Assembly (NCBI RefSeq): GCF_005405005.1
Contig: NZ_BJDH01000006.1
Coordinates: 160,108 to 224,107, forward strand
Length of the DNA: 64,000 nucleotides
Direction of reading: 5' to 3'
Origin: Lactiplantibacillus daoliensis
GTDB lineage: Bacteria > Bacillota > Bacilli > Lactobacillales > Lactobacillaceae
How positions within the stretch are numbered: position 1 is the first letter of the stretch; every line of letters begins with the position of its first letter. Below, piece by piece: positions 41,378 to 50,293 of this stretch. The notes under the pieces were generated by a model, which did not search any database, was not told the DNA's origin, and worked only from the letters and a program-made list of their open reading frames with translations. The position numbers were made by a program, and so were the translations under genes.

Positions 41378-42523
41378 ATGTCAGTATTTAGTGAGGCTGA
41401 GAAGATTCAAATTTTTGCCGATTTAGTCAAAATTAAGTCGGTTAACGATGATGAAACCGAAGTTGCTCAATATTTACAGCGTTTGTTCGCTGACCACGGT
41501 ATTCAGGCAACGTTAATGCCGTTAAGCGCAACCCGCAGTAATTTAGTCGCTGAAATTGGGACGACTGGTCCAGTGTTAGGAATTTCCGGGCATATGGATG
41601 TTGTGACGCCTGGTGATCTTGATCAGTGGGATACGGATCCATTTGTTTTAACCGAAAAGGCCGGTAAGTTGTATGGCCGTGGCGCAACTGATATGAAGTC
41701 TGGCTTGGCAGCAATGGTGATTGCAATGATTGAGATTAACGCAGCGCATACGTTGACTAATGGCCGGATTCGGTTGATGGCGACCGTCGCGGAAGAAGTC
41801 GGTGAAACTGGGTCACAACACTTCTATGAAGCTGGTACGATGGCTGATGTTGATGCGTTGTTAATTGGCGAACCGTCTGGCTACAATATTGCATTCGCAC
41901 ATAAAGGTTCGATTGACGTTCGTATCAAGTCTACTGGCAAAGCAGCACACAGTTCGATGCCGGAACAAGGTTACAACGCGCTAGATCCGTTGATTACGCT
42001 TTTAAATCAGGCTAATCATGACTTTCGTGAAAGTGACCGGCATAGTGAGTTACTCGGAGACTTAGTTTTTAATGCAACGATTGTGAAAGGTGGCAATCAG
42101 GTTAATTCGATTCCCGCCCAGGCCGAGACAGAAATGAATATCCGGTCTATTCCCGAGTTCGATAATGTCGCGGCAATCGAAACGTTACAAAAACTAGTCG
42201 ACCAGCAGAATGCGCAGGGGGCTAAGCTTGATATGTCAGTCTTCATGTCACAAAATCCGGTTCAATCACCTAAGGATACGAAATTGAGTAATCTGGCGGC
42301 CAAGATTGGGGAAACGTATGCCGGTCAACCAATTCCCAAGGTAGCGATTCCAGCAGTCACGGATGCATCGAATCTGTTGAAAGATAAGCCGAGTGATTTT
42401 CCATTCATCATGTTTGGTCCGGGTAATGACACGCCTCATCAGGTGAATGAGAATATTGATAAAAAGATGTATCTTGATTTTATTAAGTTATATGAAGAAT
42501 TATTTGTGGGCTATTTGAAATAG
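41378..42523 (+). CDS. M20-family peptidase/deacylase (ArgE/DapE type)
   Basis: A 381-residue zinc hydrolase of the M20 family. Visible metal-site segments are SGHMDVVTPGD (His and catalytic Asp), YGRGATDMKSGLAAM (bridging Asp), VAEEVGETGS (catalytic and metal Glu) and the final GPGNDTPHQVNE (His). The family removes acyl groups from amino acids (succinyl-diaminopimelate, acetylornithine) or cuts dipeptides; the exact substrate is uncertain. The ATG at 41378 follows GAAAGGATG. It is a single gene between two terminators. Confidence 0.92.
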   Translation: MSVFSEAEKIQIFADLVKIKSVNDDETEVAQYLQRLFADHGIQATLMPLSATRSNLVAEIGTTGPVLGISGHMDVVTPGDLDQWDTDPFVLTEKAGKLYGRGATDMKSGLAAMVIAMIEINAAHTLTNGRIRLMATVAEEVGETGSQHFYEAGTMADVDALLIGEPSGYNIAFAHKGSIDVRIKSTGKAAHSSMPEQGYNALDPLITLLNQANHDFRESDRHSELLGDLVFNATIVKGGNQVNSIPAQAETEMNIRSIPEFDNVAAIETLQKLVDQQNAQGAKLDMSVFMSQNPVQSPKDTKLSNLAAKIGETYAGQPIPKVAIPAVTDASNLLKDKPSDFPFIMFGPGNDTPHQVNENIDKKMYLDFIKLYEELFVGYLK

Positions 42524-42525
42524 CT

Positions 42526-42572
42526 AAAAGGCGTGATTGACAATTTTAAAGAGTCAATCACGCCTTTTTAGC
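42526..42572. terminator. Terminator after the M20 gene
   Basis: A perfect 16-bp inverted repeat (42526-42541 with 42553-42568) with T-run, between convergent genes. Confidence 0.92.
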
Positions 42573-42606
42573 CAACACACTATTATTTTTTGTAAAACGA
42601 ATACGA

Positions 42607-42897
42607 TCAATCATCAGAATCGGCCTCATCACGGAGGTCTTTTAGATGTTGATGTGCACCGGCACGGTCATAGTTAGGTAATCGTTCTGCGACGCGCAAT
42701 TCAGCTAGTGCTGCGTCAAGTTCTGAAACACGATTTGAGGGAGTAAATGGTAGCCCATTTTCTTTAATCATTTGACTTAAAAACATATTAATAAGCGTAC
42801 TTAGATCACTGCCCAAGTCTTTAGCCACTGACTGTGCCGCTAGTTTTTGTTCGTGATCAATACGGATGGTAATACGATCCTTGCCTGGATTATCCAA
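42607..42897 (-). CDS. RelB/DinJ-like antitoxin, apparently without toxin
   Basis: A 96-residue protein with a RelB/DinJ ribbon-helix-helix N-terminus (RITIRIDHEQKLAAQSVAKDLGSDLSTLINMFL) and an acidic C-terminus that ends in DEADSDD. Antitoxins of this type normally precede a RelE/YafQ toxin gene. Downstream lies only a terminator and the convergent M20 gene, so no toxin is present. The start is TTG behind GGAGG with a 10-base spacing; an ATG closer to the ribosome site is in another frame with a short product. Confidence 0.82.
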   Translation of the reverse strand: MDNPGKDRITIRIDHEQKLAAQSVAKDLGSDLSTLINMFLSQMIKENGLPFTPSNRVSELDAALAELRVAERLPNYDRAGAHQHLKDLRDEADSDD

Positions 42898-42999
42898 ATC
42901 ATGATACCTCCTTTATCAGGTGTTGATGCTATTATAGCACCAGTTGGCGAACGTTGTACGTACAATTGGCTTTAAAAAGCCTCTTTTATCATAATAAGC

Positions 43000-43043
43000 A
43001 AGCCACACTTGGTTAGAATTAGTCCAAGTGTGGCTCGCTTTAG
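43000..43043. terminator. Hairpin after the lipoprotein gene
   Basis: GCCACACTTGG / CCAAGTGTGGC with an 11-base loop. T-runs are poor on both sides, so its efficiency is uncertain. Confidence 0.6.
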
Positions 43044-43538
43044 TTAATAATTCGATTTTAGCGGCGTTTCATTGATTAATGAAGTGCCTTTCAAGGCGGC
43101 TTGAGTCGTCGTTGGCATGTCACCATGTTCTGGGCTCCAGCCAGTATCTTTGGTCAGTTTAATGGTTTGTGCGCCATGCTGGAATGTCATACTAGTTGCG
43201 TTGGTCAGTGCCAAAGTCGTTGATCCCAAGGTTGATTGGGTGAGGGTGGCCTGATTACTTTTAGCTAGTTTTAAATTAAAATGGCCACTAATTGTGGTGT
43301 GCCCGGTTTGGAATAACGCCAATTGTTGGTTGGTATTTAAATATAAAGCTAAATGCTCAGTTTGATTCACCCAGCGACCTAAATAGTCGGTTGAATGGAC
43401 TTTACTGACGGCGGTAACGGTTGGAGCTGCCGAACTGATCTGTCGGTCGGCAGTGTCATTCCCCGTGACCGCTGACTGACATCCGGCTAAGCCTAAACTT
43501 AGTAGTGCTAGGCCGAAAAATCCCCATATCTTTCGCAT
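43044..43538 (-). CDS. Small lipoprotein
   Basis: A 164-residue protein with a lipobox LAGC (Cys near residue 20) and then a Thr/Ser-rich region, so it should be lipid-anchored at the outer face of the membrane. The mature part has beta-strand segments (LGRWVNQTEHLALYL, FQTGHTTISGHFNL) that look like a small lipocalin-type barrel, but I recognise no family. GGAGG precedes the ATG at 43538. A single gene; function unknown. Confidence 0.82.
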   Translation of the reverse strand: MRKIWGFFGLALLSLGLAGCQSAVTGNDTADRQISSAAPTVTAVSKVHSTDYLGRWVNQTEHLALYLNTNQQLALFQTGHTTISGHFNLKLAKSNQATLTQSTLGSTTLALTNATSMTFQHGAQTIKLTKDTGWSPEHGDMPTTTQAALKGTSLINETPLKSNY

Positions 43539-43553
43539 ACTAATCTCCTCCAA

Positions 43554-43952
43554 AGTCCCAGCGTTTAAGCTGAGACTTTTGTTCTCTCAGAAGTCCATTA
43601 TAGATGATGGCTAACGTAATCGAAACAAATACGAGTTTCTTTAGTAATAAATTTAATTTTAAATTGGGGAATAAGTATTTAAGCTATTGTTTTCGCTTAC
43701 GAGTAAATTGTTTGAAAATGAATTTTAGACGATTGGTTATGACTAAAGTAGTCATGAAAATTTTAATGAAACCGCTAGCGATTAGCCTGCATCGTGGTCG
43801 TTCAATCCCTGTATTAATTATTCCAAATGTATCAATCAAATGATATAAAACAAATTTTTAAATTGGTTATACTGTCATGAAACGGTGCTAGTCATGCCTT
43901 TTGCTCTCCTAACAGTCAATAACACCACATAGGCAGTTTCGTTAAAATGAGC
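43554..43952. other. Intergenic region upstream of nrdD, no gene supported
   Basis: About 400 bp. A short frame (79 codons, 43604-43843) has Lys-rich, random-looking composition and no ribosome site and was not accepted. No riboswitch recognised. Confidence 0.4.
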
Positions 43953-43966
43953 TACTATATATAGTA
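43953..43966. promoter_or_regulatory. NrdR-box-like palindrome
   Basis: TACTATATATAGTA, a perfect palindrome about 80 bp before nrdD, has the AT core of NrdR boxes. NrdR usually needs two such boxes and I found only one, so this is tentative. Confidence 0.35.
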
Positions 43967-44043
43967 TCGAAAGCAAATGAGTAGCACAATTGGTTGTGCC
44001 GCTGTACCTTTTGTGCCAAAGTGACTGAAAAGTGAGGATGCAC

Positions 44044-46266
44044 ATGTTAACAATAAACACAACGGAAATTTTAGATCAATTGCGGCCATTACCAGTAATC
44101 AAACGTGGTGGGACGCAGACGAAATTTCATCCGTATAAACTTAATTTTGTTTTAGACCAACTCGGTTTAGATGATGTAACACAAACGGCTGTTAAGCACG
44201 CCTTAGTTGCGCATTATCAACAGACTACGGTCATTGAAACGCGTGAATTACGACCAGCACTGCGCCAAATTTTAGTTGATTTGGGCTTAACGGCTGCCGC
44301 TGAAAGTTATCAAGCTTATTTTGTGGCGGAACAAAGCCGTTTTTCAGCAGCGACTAATGTTCGTGAACGCATCGAAAAATTGTTTAATAAAGATGCCAGC
44401 GTTGTCCATGAAAATGCGAACAAGGATAGTAATGTCTTTAATACGCAACGGGACCTGGAAGCCGGTGCCGCTAGTCGTGCGATCGGTTTGAAAATGTTGC
44501 CAGATCTCGTGGCAAAGGCTCATTTACGCGGTGATATTCACTGGCATGACTTGGATTATTCACCAGTGACCCCGGAAACGAACTGTTGCTTGATAGACTT
44601 CGATGGCATGTTTAAAAACGGTTACAAGATTGGTAATGCTGAAGTGGCTTCTCCACGGTCGATCCAAACCGCGACGGCTCAAATGGCACAGATTATTGCT
44701 AACGTGGCGTCGTTGCAATATGGTGGTTGCTCGGCTAATCGGGTGGATCAATTATTGGCCCCATACGCTGAAATTAATTATCAAAAACATTTAGCCGATG
44801 CTGAAAAGTGGGTCGCGGCCGATAAGCGCAAGGCTTATGCCAAAACAAAGACCAAAAAAGATATTTATGATGCGATGCAAGCCTTGGAATATGAAATTAA
44901 TACGTTGTATTCTTCGCAAGGCCAAACGCCATTTACTACGGTTAACTTTGGTCTGGGGACGAGTTGGATTGAACGTGAAATTCAACGCGCTATTTTACAG
45001 ATTCGGATTAAAGGACTGGGGAAAGAACGCCGGACTGCTATTTTCCCTAAGTTGATTTTTACGATCAAACGTGGCTTAAATTTAGCCCCAACTGATCCTA
45101 ATTATGATATTAAAGAACTTGCGATTGAATGCTCAACCAAGCGGATGTACCCTGATCTTTTAATGTACGATAAAATCAAAGAATTGACTGGGAGCTTTAA
45201 AACGCCGATGGGGTGCCGGTCCTTCTTGCAAGGATGGCGTGATGATGATGGGGTTGAAGTCAACTCTGGTCGGATGAATTTAGGCGTAGTGACCGTCAAT
45301 TTACCACGCATTGCATTGTCAGCGCACGGTGACCGCAAATTGTTCTGGGAAATTTTTGAGGAACGGATGGCGACGTGCCATCAAGCGCTCGCTTACCGAA
45401 TCGAACGGACTAAGGAAGCGCAACCTGAAAATGCCCCATTATTGTATATGTATGGCGCGTTTGGGAAACGTCTACCGGCTGGCGGGAATGTGGACGAGTT
45501 GTTCAAGAATCAACGGGCCACAATTTCATTAGGCTACATCGGGATCTACGAGGTCTGCACGACGTTTTTTGGCCCAAACTGGGAACACAATGCCGAAGTG
45601 CTTGATTTTGCGGAAACGGTTGTCAAAACGTTACGGGATAAGTGCGCTACTTGGGCCGCTGAAAGTGGCTACCATTACAGCCTCTACTCAACCCCAGCCG
45701 AATCATTGACGGACACGTTCTGTCGTGATGATATCCAGAAGTTTGGTCGCATTCCAGACATTACAGATAAAGAATATTATACGAATAGTTTCCACTTTGA
45801 CGTCCGGAAACACCCGTCACCATTTGAAAAACTCACTATGGAAGAACGCTTTCCACAGTATGCTTCGGGTGGCTTTATCCATTACTGCGAATATCCAAAT
45901 TTAACACAAAATCCGAAAGCCTTGGAAGCTGTTTGGGACTGGGCCTACGATCATGTCGGTTATTTAGGCACCAATACCGCGATTGACCAATGTTTCAAAT
46001 GTGGATTTAAGGGTGAGTTTAAAGCGACTGCCCGTGGATTTGTTTGTCCGCAATGTGGCAATCATGATCCAAAATATTGTGACGTCGTTAAACGAACTTG
46101 TGGTTATTTAGGTAATCCACAACAACGGCCGATGGTACATGGTCGTCACGTTGAAATTGCCTCTCGTCAAAAAAATATGTCTCCGGAGATGATAAAGAAT
46201 GCCGCGCGCTATGAAAGGACCAAACAATCCGATGCCCAAAGAATGGCTGGCAGAGGACTTAAGTGA
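44044..46266 (+). CDS. nrdD: Anaerobic ribonucleoside-triphosphate reductase, large subunit
   Basis: A 740-residue class III ribonucleotide reductase, which makes dNTPs without oxygen using a glycyl radical. An N-terminal ATP-cone is seen in VIKRGGTQTKFHPYKLN. The C-terminal zinc site has two CxxC pairs (CFKCG and CPQCG), and the radical Gly is in RTCGYLGN near residue 700. GTGAGG precedes the chosen ATG; two in-frame starts lie 6 and 12 bp upstream. Its end overlaps the activase gene nrdG. Confidence 0.96.
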   Translation: MLTINTTEILDQLRPLPVIKRGGTQTKFHPYKLNFVLDQLGLDDVTQTAVKHALVAHYQQTTVIETRELRPALRQILVDLGLTAAAESYQAYFVAEQSRFSAATNVRERIEKLFNKDASVVHENANKDSNVFNTQRDLEAGAASRAIGLKMLPDLVAKAHLRGDIHWHDLDYSPVTPETNCCLIDFDGMFKNGYKIGNAEVASPRSIQTATAQMAQIIANVASLQYGGCSANRVDQLLAPYAEINYQKHLADAEKWVAADKRKAYAKTKTKKDIYDAMQALEYEINTLYSSQGQTPFTTVNFGLGTSWIEREIQRAILQIRIKGLGKERRTAIFPKLIFTIKRGLNLAPTDPNYDIKELAIECSTKRMYPDLLMYDKIKELTGSFKTPMGCRSFLQGWRDDDGVEVNSGRMNLGVVTVNLPRIALSAHGDRKLFWEIFEERMATCHQALAYRIERTKEAQPENAPLLYMYGAFGKRLPAGGNVDELFKNQRATISLGYIGIYEVCTTFFGPNWEHNAEVLDFAETVVKTLRDKCATWAAESGYHYSLYSTPAESLTDTFCRDDIQKFGRIPDITDKEYYTNSFHFDVRKHPSPFEKLTMEERFPQYASGGFIHYCEYPNLTQNPKALEAVWDWAYDHVGYLGTNTAIDQCFKCGFKGEFKATARGFVCPQCGNHDPKYCDVVKRTCGYLGNPQQRPMVHGRHVEIASRQKNMSPEMIKNAARYERTKQSDAQRMAGRGLK

Positions 46267-46780
46267 ACAATACGTCGCTGATTACAAGGCATTTAACTTT
46301 GTCGATGGTGAGGGCGTTCGTTGCAGCTTGTATCTGAGCGGTTGTCCGTTCCATTGCCCAGGTTGTTATAATGTTGCCGCACAAAACTTTCATTACGGCC
46401 AACCGTATACGCAAGATTTAGAAGACCAAATTATCGAAGATTTGAGTCAGGATTACGTCCAAGGGTTAACACTACTAGGTGGGGAACCGTTTTTGAATAC
46501 TCAAGTGGCAATTCGTATTTGCGAACGCGTCCGATCAGAATTTGGCCATACCAAGGATATCTGGTCCTGGTCAGGTTATACTTGGGACGAATTGCAGAAG
46601 GACTCTGATGACAAGCTCAAGATGTTATCACTGATTGATATTTTGGTTGATGGTCGTTTCCTCGAAGATCAGATGGACTTAACGTTACAATTTCGTGGAA
46701 GTGCCAATCAACGTATTATTGATGTCCCTAAATCCTTGGCTAGTGGCCAAGTTGTTATTTGGGATAAGTTGAAACGGTAA
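46211..46780 (+). CDS. nrdG: Anaerobic ribonucleotide reductase activase
   Basis: A 189-residue radical-SAM protein that generates the glycyl radical on NrdD. The iron-sulfur Cys triplet is in SGCPFHCPGCYN (C-x3-C-x2-C), followed by TLLGGEPFLNTQ. It overlaps the end of nrdD by 56 bp, in another frame, so the two are coupled. Three in-frame ATGs (46199, 46211, 46232) are possible; 46232 has AAAGGA upstream at a wide spacing, so the exact start is uncertain. Confidence 0.94.
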   Translation: MKGPNNPMPKEWLAEDLSEQYVADYKAFNFVDGEGVRCSLYLSGCPFHCPGCYNVAAQNFHYGQPYTQDLEDQIIEDLSQDYVQGLTLLGGEPFLNTQVAIRICERVRSEFGHTKDIWSWSGYTWDELQKDSDDKLKMLSLIDILVDGRFLEDQMDLTLQFRGSANQRIIDVPKSLASGQVVIWDKLKR

Positions 46781-46798
46781 TAATCAAAGTTTTGCCAC

Positions 46799-46832
46799 AG
46801 CCCGTGGGGACAACTGTCACGGGCTATTTTTT
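46799..46832 (+). terminator. Terminator after nrdG
   Basis: AGCCCGTG / CACGGGCT stem with an 11-base loop and T-run. Confidence 0.88.
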
Positions 46833-46862
46833 ATCCAAAAAATCGGTCAGTAAGGGAGTTTT

Positions 46863-47465
46863 ATGAGCATGTTAACAACAATTAAGACTTGGCAGGAACG
46901 GTATTTTCACTTTTGGGATCAGTTAAATATCCTTCGTGCCGGTATTCTAGGGGCCAACGATGGCATTATTTCTGTTTCGGGAATCGTGTTGGGCGCGGTT
47001 GGTGCGGATTTAAGCAATACGACCTTGTTCATTAGTGGCATTTCGGGAATGCTAGCGGGGGCTTGCTCGATGGCCGGAGGCGAATATGTTTCTGTGAGTG
47101 CGCAAAAGGAAGTGCAATTAGCTAAATTAAATGCCCAAGTTAGTCTTGATTCACAGGAGACTAGCTCGTCACCAATGCGACTGCAACAACAGGATTTACT
47201 TAATCCAATTCATGCGGCTGTGATGTCATTTGGAGCTTTCATACTGGGAGCAGTGATTCCGTTATTGGCAATCAGTTTGTCTACGCCGGCCTGGCGATTA
47301 ATCAATACAATGCTGGCGATGGTTGTCGCATTAAGTTTGAATGCGACGGTCAGTTCGCGTCATTCGGAGATTGCGCTCCATAAAGTGATCTTTCGCAATG
47401 TCCTAGTTGGGGTGATGACGGCGTTAGTGACCTATTTAGTGGGAACCTTGTTGGGTGGTAACTAA
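46863..47465 (+). CDS. VIT1/CCC1-family membrane protein
   Basis: A 200-residue protein of the vacuolar iron transporter family. The first helix segment ILGANDGIISVSGIVLG and the next SGMLAGACSMAGGEYVSVSAQKE are the family core; four to five helices are predicted. Family members move Fe2+ or Mn2+ out of the cytosol. The cytosolic metal-binding loop between helices 2 and 3 is shortened compared with the plant and yeast proteins. AAGGGAG precedes the ATG. A single gene; a manganese importer gene (mntH) lies about 2.4 kb away on the other strand. Confidence 0.9.
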   Translation: MSMLTTIKTWQERYFHFWDQLNILRAGILGANDGIISVSGIVLGAVGADLSNTTLFISGISGMLAGACSMAGGEYVSVSAQKEVQLAKLNAQVSLDSQETSSSPMRLQQQDLLNPIHAAVMSFGAFILGAVIPLLAISLSTPAWRLINTMLAMVVALSLNATVSSRHSEIALHKVIFRNVLVGVMTALVTYLVGTLLGGN

Positions 47466-47504
47466 ACTCGAATTCTCAAAGCTAACGAAGATGGCACTAA
47501 AAAA

Positions 47505-47557
47505 GCGGCGATTGCAACTCATCTAATTGAGTTATTATCGCCGCATTGATTTTTTTG
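47505..47557. terminator. Bidirectional terminator
   Basis: GCGGCGAT / ATCGCCGC enclosing AACTC / GAGTT, with A-run and T-run, between convergent VIT and VanZ genes. Confidence 0.88.
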
Positions 47558-47566
47558 ATGATAAAT

Positions 47567-48073
47567 TTAGGCTAAGGCATGGGCGGGCTGCTTACGATGG
47601 GTCAGGTACAGATAGCTCGCCATGATGATGCCGCCAATCAGAATACCAAGGGCATTGGCTAAGACATCATTGATATCGCTACTACGATTGATTAGGAAAC
47701 GGTGCGATAAAACATACTGCGTGATTTCAATGCCACTGCCAACGACTAGACCAAAAAATGCGACGCCGAATAAGGATAATTTTGGAAGCATATTTTTCAG
47801 TAGTAACCCGAGTGGGACGGTTAAAAGGATATTTTCTAAAAAGCCTAGGTTGTAAAAGGAAAAGCGGGTAAGGTTGACTCGGCCAATTCCAAGCGGCATG
47901 AGGTACGGCGCAGTGCCGTCAATGGAAATCGGCGTAAAGAGAATCGTTGCCAACCCAGTGCCATAAATCAGGATGAGACTAGCAAACCAACGATGCTTGC
48001 CACCGAATAGGATAATGGCTAGGGCACTCAAACCAGCCACTAGCATAATAAATAGTAAAGGTTCCCAGCGCAT
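47567..48073 (-). CDS. VanZ-family membrane protein
   Basis: A 168-residue protein with five predicted membrane helices and the VanZ-like segments LTRFSFYNLGFLENILLTVPLG and GSGIEITQYVLSHRFLINRSSDINDVLANALG. VanZ homologues are found next to glycopeptide-resistance genes, but most, like this one, stand alone and have unknown function. GGAGGTGG precedes the ATG. It ends at the bidirectional terminator shared with the VIT gene. Confidence 0.88.
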   Translation of the reverse strand: MRWEPLLFIMLVAGLSALAIILFGGKHRWFASLILIYGTGLATILFTPISIDGTAPYLMPLGIGRVNLTRFSFYNLGFLENILLTVPLGLLLKNMLPKLSLFGVAFFGLVVGSGIEITQYVLSHRFLINRSSDINDVLANALGILIGGIIMASYLYLTHRKQPAHALA

Positions 48074-48211
48074 AAAACCACCTCCGTTAAGTTGTCTGTG
48101 AAGTAACTGATTATTAGATTACAACATAACGTGGGATTATAGGGGCTTTAGTCGATAGCTTTAAGCTTTCTTGTGAACCTTAGTAAAAGGATAATAATTG
48201 AACACAAAAAA

Positions 48212-48258
48212 CAATGTCTGTCAGGGCTATTTAGTGATTCCTGACAGATATTGCTTTT
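48212..48258. terminator. Terminator of mntH
   Basis: CAATGTCTGTCAGG / CCTGACAGATATTG with a 14-base loop (one mismatch or G-T). Runs of Ts in both directions; it serves mntH on the minus strand. Confidence 0.88.
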
Positions 48259-48320
48259 TACAATTGAATAAAAACGTTAGTAGCGACGTTGTTATTGTTC
48301 TTTCAGCTGAAGCGGAAAAA

Positions 48321-49883
48321 TCAGTCTTTCGCTTCCTGCTGAGCAATATAACGTTGATTGCCGCGATGTAATTCAATCACAGTCCAAGTTAACAACGCAA
48401 TGATAGCCGCAACTAGTACCCAAGCAATGGTGTCGGCAATGCCGAGCTGTCCTTTGCTAGGATTGTTGCCAAAGAAGCCTTCGACTTGAGATGGCAAGCC
48501 GATCAGGTTTAACCCGGTCAGACCAATGACAGATAACCAGCCGAGTCCTTTGATCCAAAGGGTATTTTTGAAGCGCTTACCCATTTCAGCGGCACTATCA
48601 GTCATCATCAACAGTGGCAACATTGAGAATGGCAATGCGAAGGCTAAGAAGACTTGCGAGTTGTTCATTAAATCGTTGAGGGCTTCGTGTTCCGCAATGG
48701 CAGACTTGCTACTCGTTAACATGACACAGATTAAAACAGGAATCACGGATAAGAGTCGGGTGACTAACCGCCGTAACCAGAGCGGCATCCGCATGTGGAC
48801 GAACCCTTCCATGATTACTTGCCCGGTTAAGGTCCCAGTAATCGTGGAATTTTGCCCAGAAGCTAGTAGTGCCACGGCAAATAGGGCGGATAGCACGCCA
48901 GAACGTGCGACATCAATTAAGAGGCCGTTGCTCAAAGTTGACGTGTTTGATAGGGCTTGATATAAACCGAAGAATGAGGGATCTTTGACTGCGCCCGTCT
49001 TGAAGACCGCTACCCCCATGATTAATAATAGGGCATTAACAAAGAAGGCGGCAGTCAGTTGAATGTTGGAATCCAGACTCGCAAACTTTACGGTACGTGC
49101 CACATCGTCGGGATCACTGTGATCAATTTTTCGTGTTTGAGAAATGGCAGAGTGCAAGTATAAGTTGTGTGGCATGACGGTCGCCCCAATAATCCCGAGG
49201 GCGCCGCTCATGGGGGTCATGCCGGCAACCGTTTTACTATTTGAGAAAGTCTCACTGGTTGGTACTAAGCCAGCGAATACTTGTCCCCAGTTGGGATTTG
49301 ACAGCGCAACTTGGTAAACGAAAACGAGCAAGATGACTAAAATTAAGCAAACGACAATAGCTTCAATTTTGCGGAAGCCAATCTTGGTTAATAATAATAG
49401 TAATAAGACATCAAAAACGGTAATGAAGACCGCGATGACTAGTGGAATATGGAATAATAAATATAGTGCAATCGCGGCGCCAATGACTTCGGCGATGTCG
49501 GTCGCCATAATCGCAAATTCAGTTAGGATCCATAAAACGATGCCTAACGCCTTACCGGTACGCGCACGAATGGCTTGTGCCAAATCCATCTGTGTCACGA
49601 TGCCAAGTTTAGCCGCCATGTATTGTAACAGCATCGCAATCAAACTTGACATCAAGATGACAGACATCAATAAATATTGAAAGTTTTGACCACCAGTAAT
49701 TGAAGTTGACCAATTCCCAGGATCCATATAACCTACAGCAACCAATGCACCGGGCCCCGAATAGGCAAACAATGTGCGCCAGAAACCAATGTTTTTTGGT
49801 ACATCAATTTTGCCGTTTATTTCTTCCAGTGACGGGCCATTGGCATACTCAATTAATTTGTGTTGCCGTCTTACTTTTGCCAC
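48321..49883 (-). CDS. mntH: NRAMP-family manganese/iron transporter
   Basis: A 520-residue proton-coupled divalent metal importer. The metal-binding first helix DPGNWSTSITGG and sixth-helix segment MPHNLYLHSA are the family signatures. Eleven helices are predicted. I chose GTG at 49883, which has AAAGGTGG 8 bases upstream, over the ATG at 49940, which would extend the protein into the promoter region. An MntR-type palindrome lies between the -35 and -10 boxes, so expression probably falls when manganese is plentiful. L. plantarum-group cells accumulate high manganese. Confidence 0.93.
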   Translation of the reverse strand: MAKVRRQHKLIEYANGPSLEEINGKIDVPKNIGFWRTLFAYSGPGALVAVGYMDPGNWSTSITGGQNFQYLLMSVILMSSLIAMLLQYMAAKLGIVTQMDLAQAIRARTGKALGIVLWILTEFAIMATDIAEVIGAAIALYLLFHIPLVIAVFITVFDVLLLLLLTKIGFRKIEAIVVCLILVILLVFVYQVALSNPNWGQVFAGLVPTSETFSNSKTVAGMTPMSGALGIIGATVMPHNLYLHSAISQTRKIDHSDPDDVARTVKFASLDSNIQLTAAFFVNALLLIMGVAVFKTGAVKDPSFFGLYQALSNTSTLSNGLLIDVARSGVLSALFAVALLASGQNSTITGTLTGQVIMEGFVHMRMPLWLRRLVTRLLSVIPVLICVMLTSSKSAIAEHEALNDLMNNSQVFLAFALPFSMLPLLMMTDSAAEMGKRFKNTLWIKGLGWLSVIGLTGLNLIGLPSQVEGFFGNNPSKGQLGIADTIAWVLVAAIIALLTWTVIELHRGNQRYIAQQEAKD

Positions 49884-49942
49884 GATGATGACCACCTTTC
49901 TATCTCTGAAAACAGCCTTATTGTACGCTGACGGCGCCATAA

Positions 49943-49975
49943 ATTATATAATTTTTTAGGGATACCTTAAAAATT
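49943..49975 (-). promoter_or_regulatory. mntH promoter with MntR/DtxR-type operator
   Basis: On the minus strand a TATAAT -10 box (complement of 49943-49948) lies next to a TTTTTTAGG-GATA-CCTTAAAAA palindrome (arms 49950-49960 and 49965-49975). TTAGG-N4-CCTTAA resembles operators of manganese-responsive DtxR-family repressors. It overlaps the promoter spacer, which fits repression. Confidence 0.6.
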
Positions 49976-50202
49976 AGCTGATTTTCAGGCTTGATTGTGT
50001 TTAGGGAGATAACTTACACAAAAACGAATTATTTTCGGATTAATTTAAGCATCGTTTGTTAAATGTTCTTATAAACTCATGTAAACAAGTGTAAACCTTA
50101 TCGAATCAGTTAAATGATAGCGCTATTTTGTGTGAAATATGGTAAAGTCAAAGTTGAAAAAGGCAATAATCAACGCGTTTAACTAATATAAAAAGGAAAG
50201 TT

Positions 50203-50256
50203 ATGTCACTAGATTTGTGAGAAAGTTCTCAAGGTGTGTGGAAGGCACCTTCTCGA
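50203..50256 (+). promoter_or_regulatory. Possible leader with five-codon frame and competing hairpins
   Basis: AAAAGGAAAG (50191-50200) is followed by ATG TCA CTA GAT TTG TGA, a five-codon frame. Then come TGAGAA / TTCTCA and AAGGTG / CACCTT, two hairpins that share bases near 50225-50232 and so may compete. It precedes the decayed PTS gene and may be a relic of its control leader. Confidence 0.3.
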
Positions 50257-50293
50257 GCGGACCTGGGTTCAAAGAATTAAGGGAGTGAACACC

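Noticed and set aside
43604..43843. 79-codon frame between the lipoprotein and nrdD
   Set aside because: No ribosome site, random-looking Lys/Arg-rich product with no recognisable fold.
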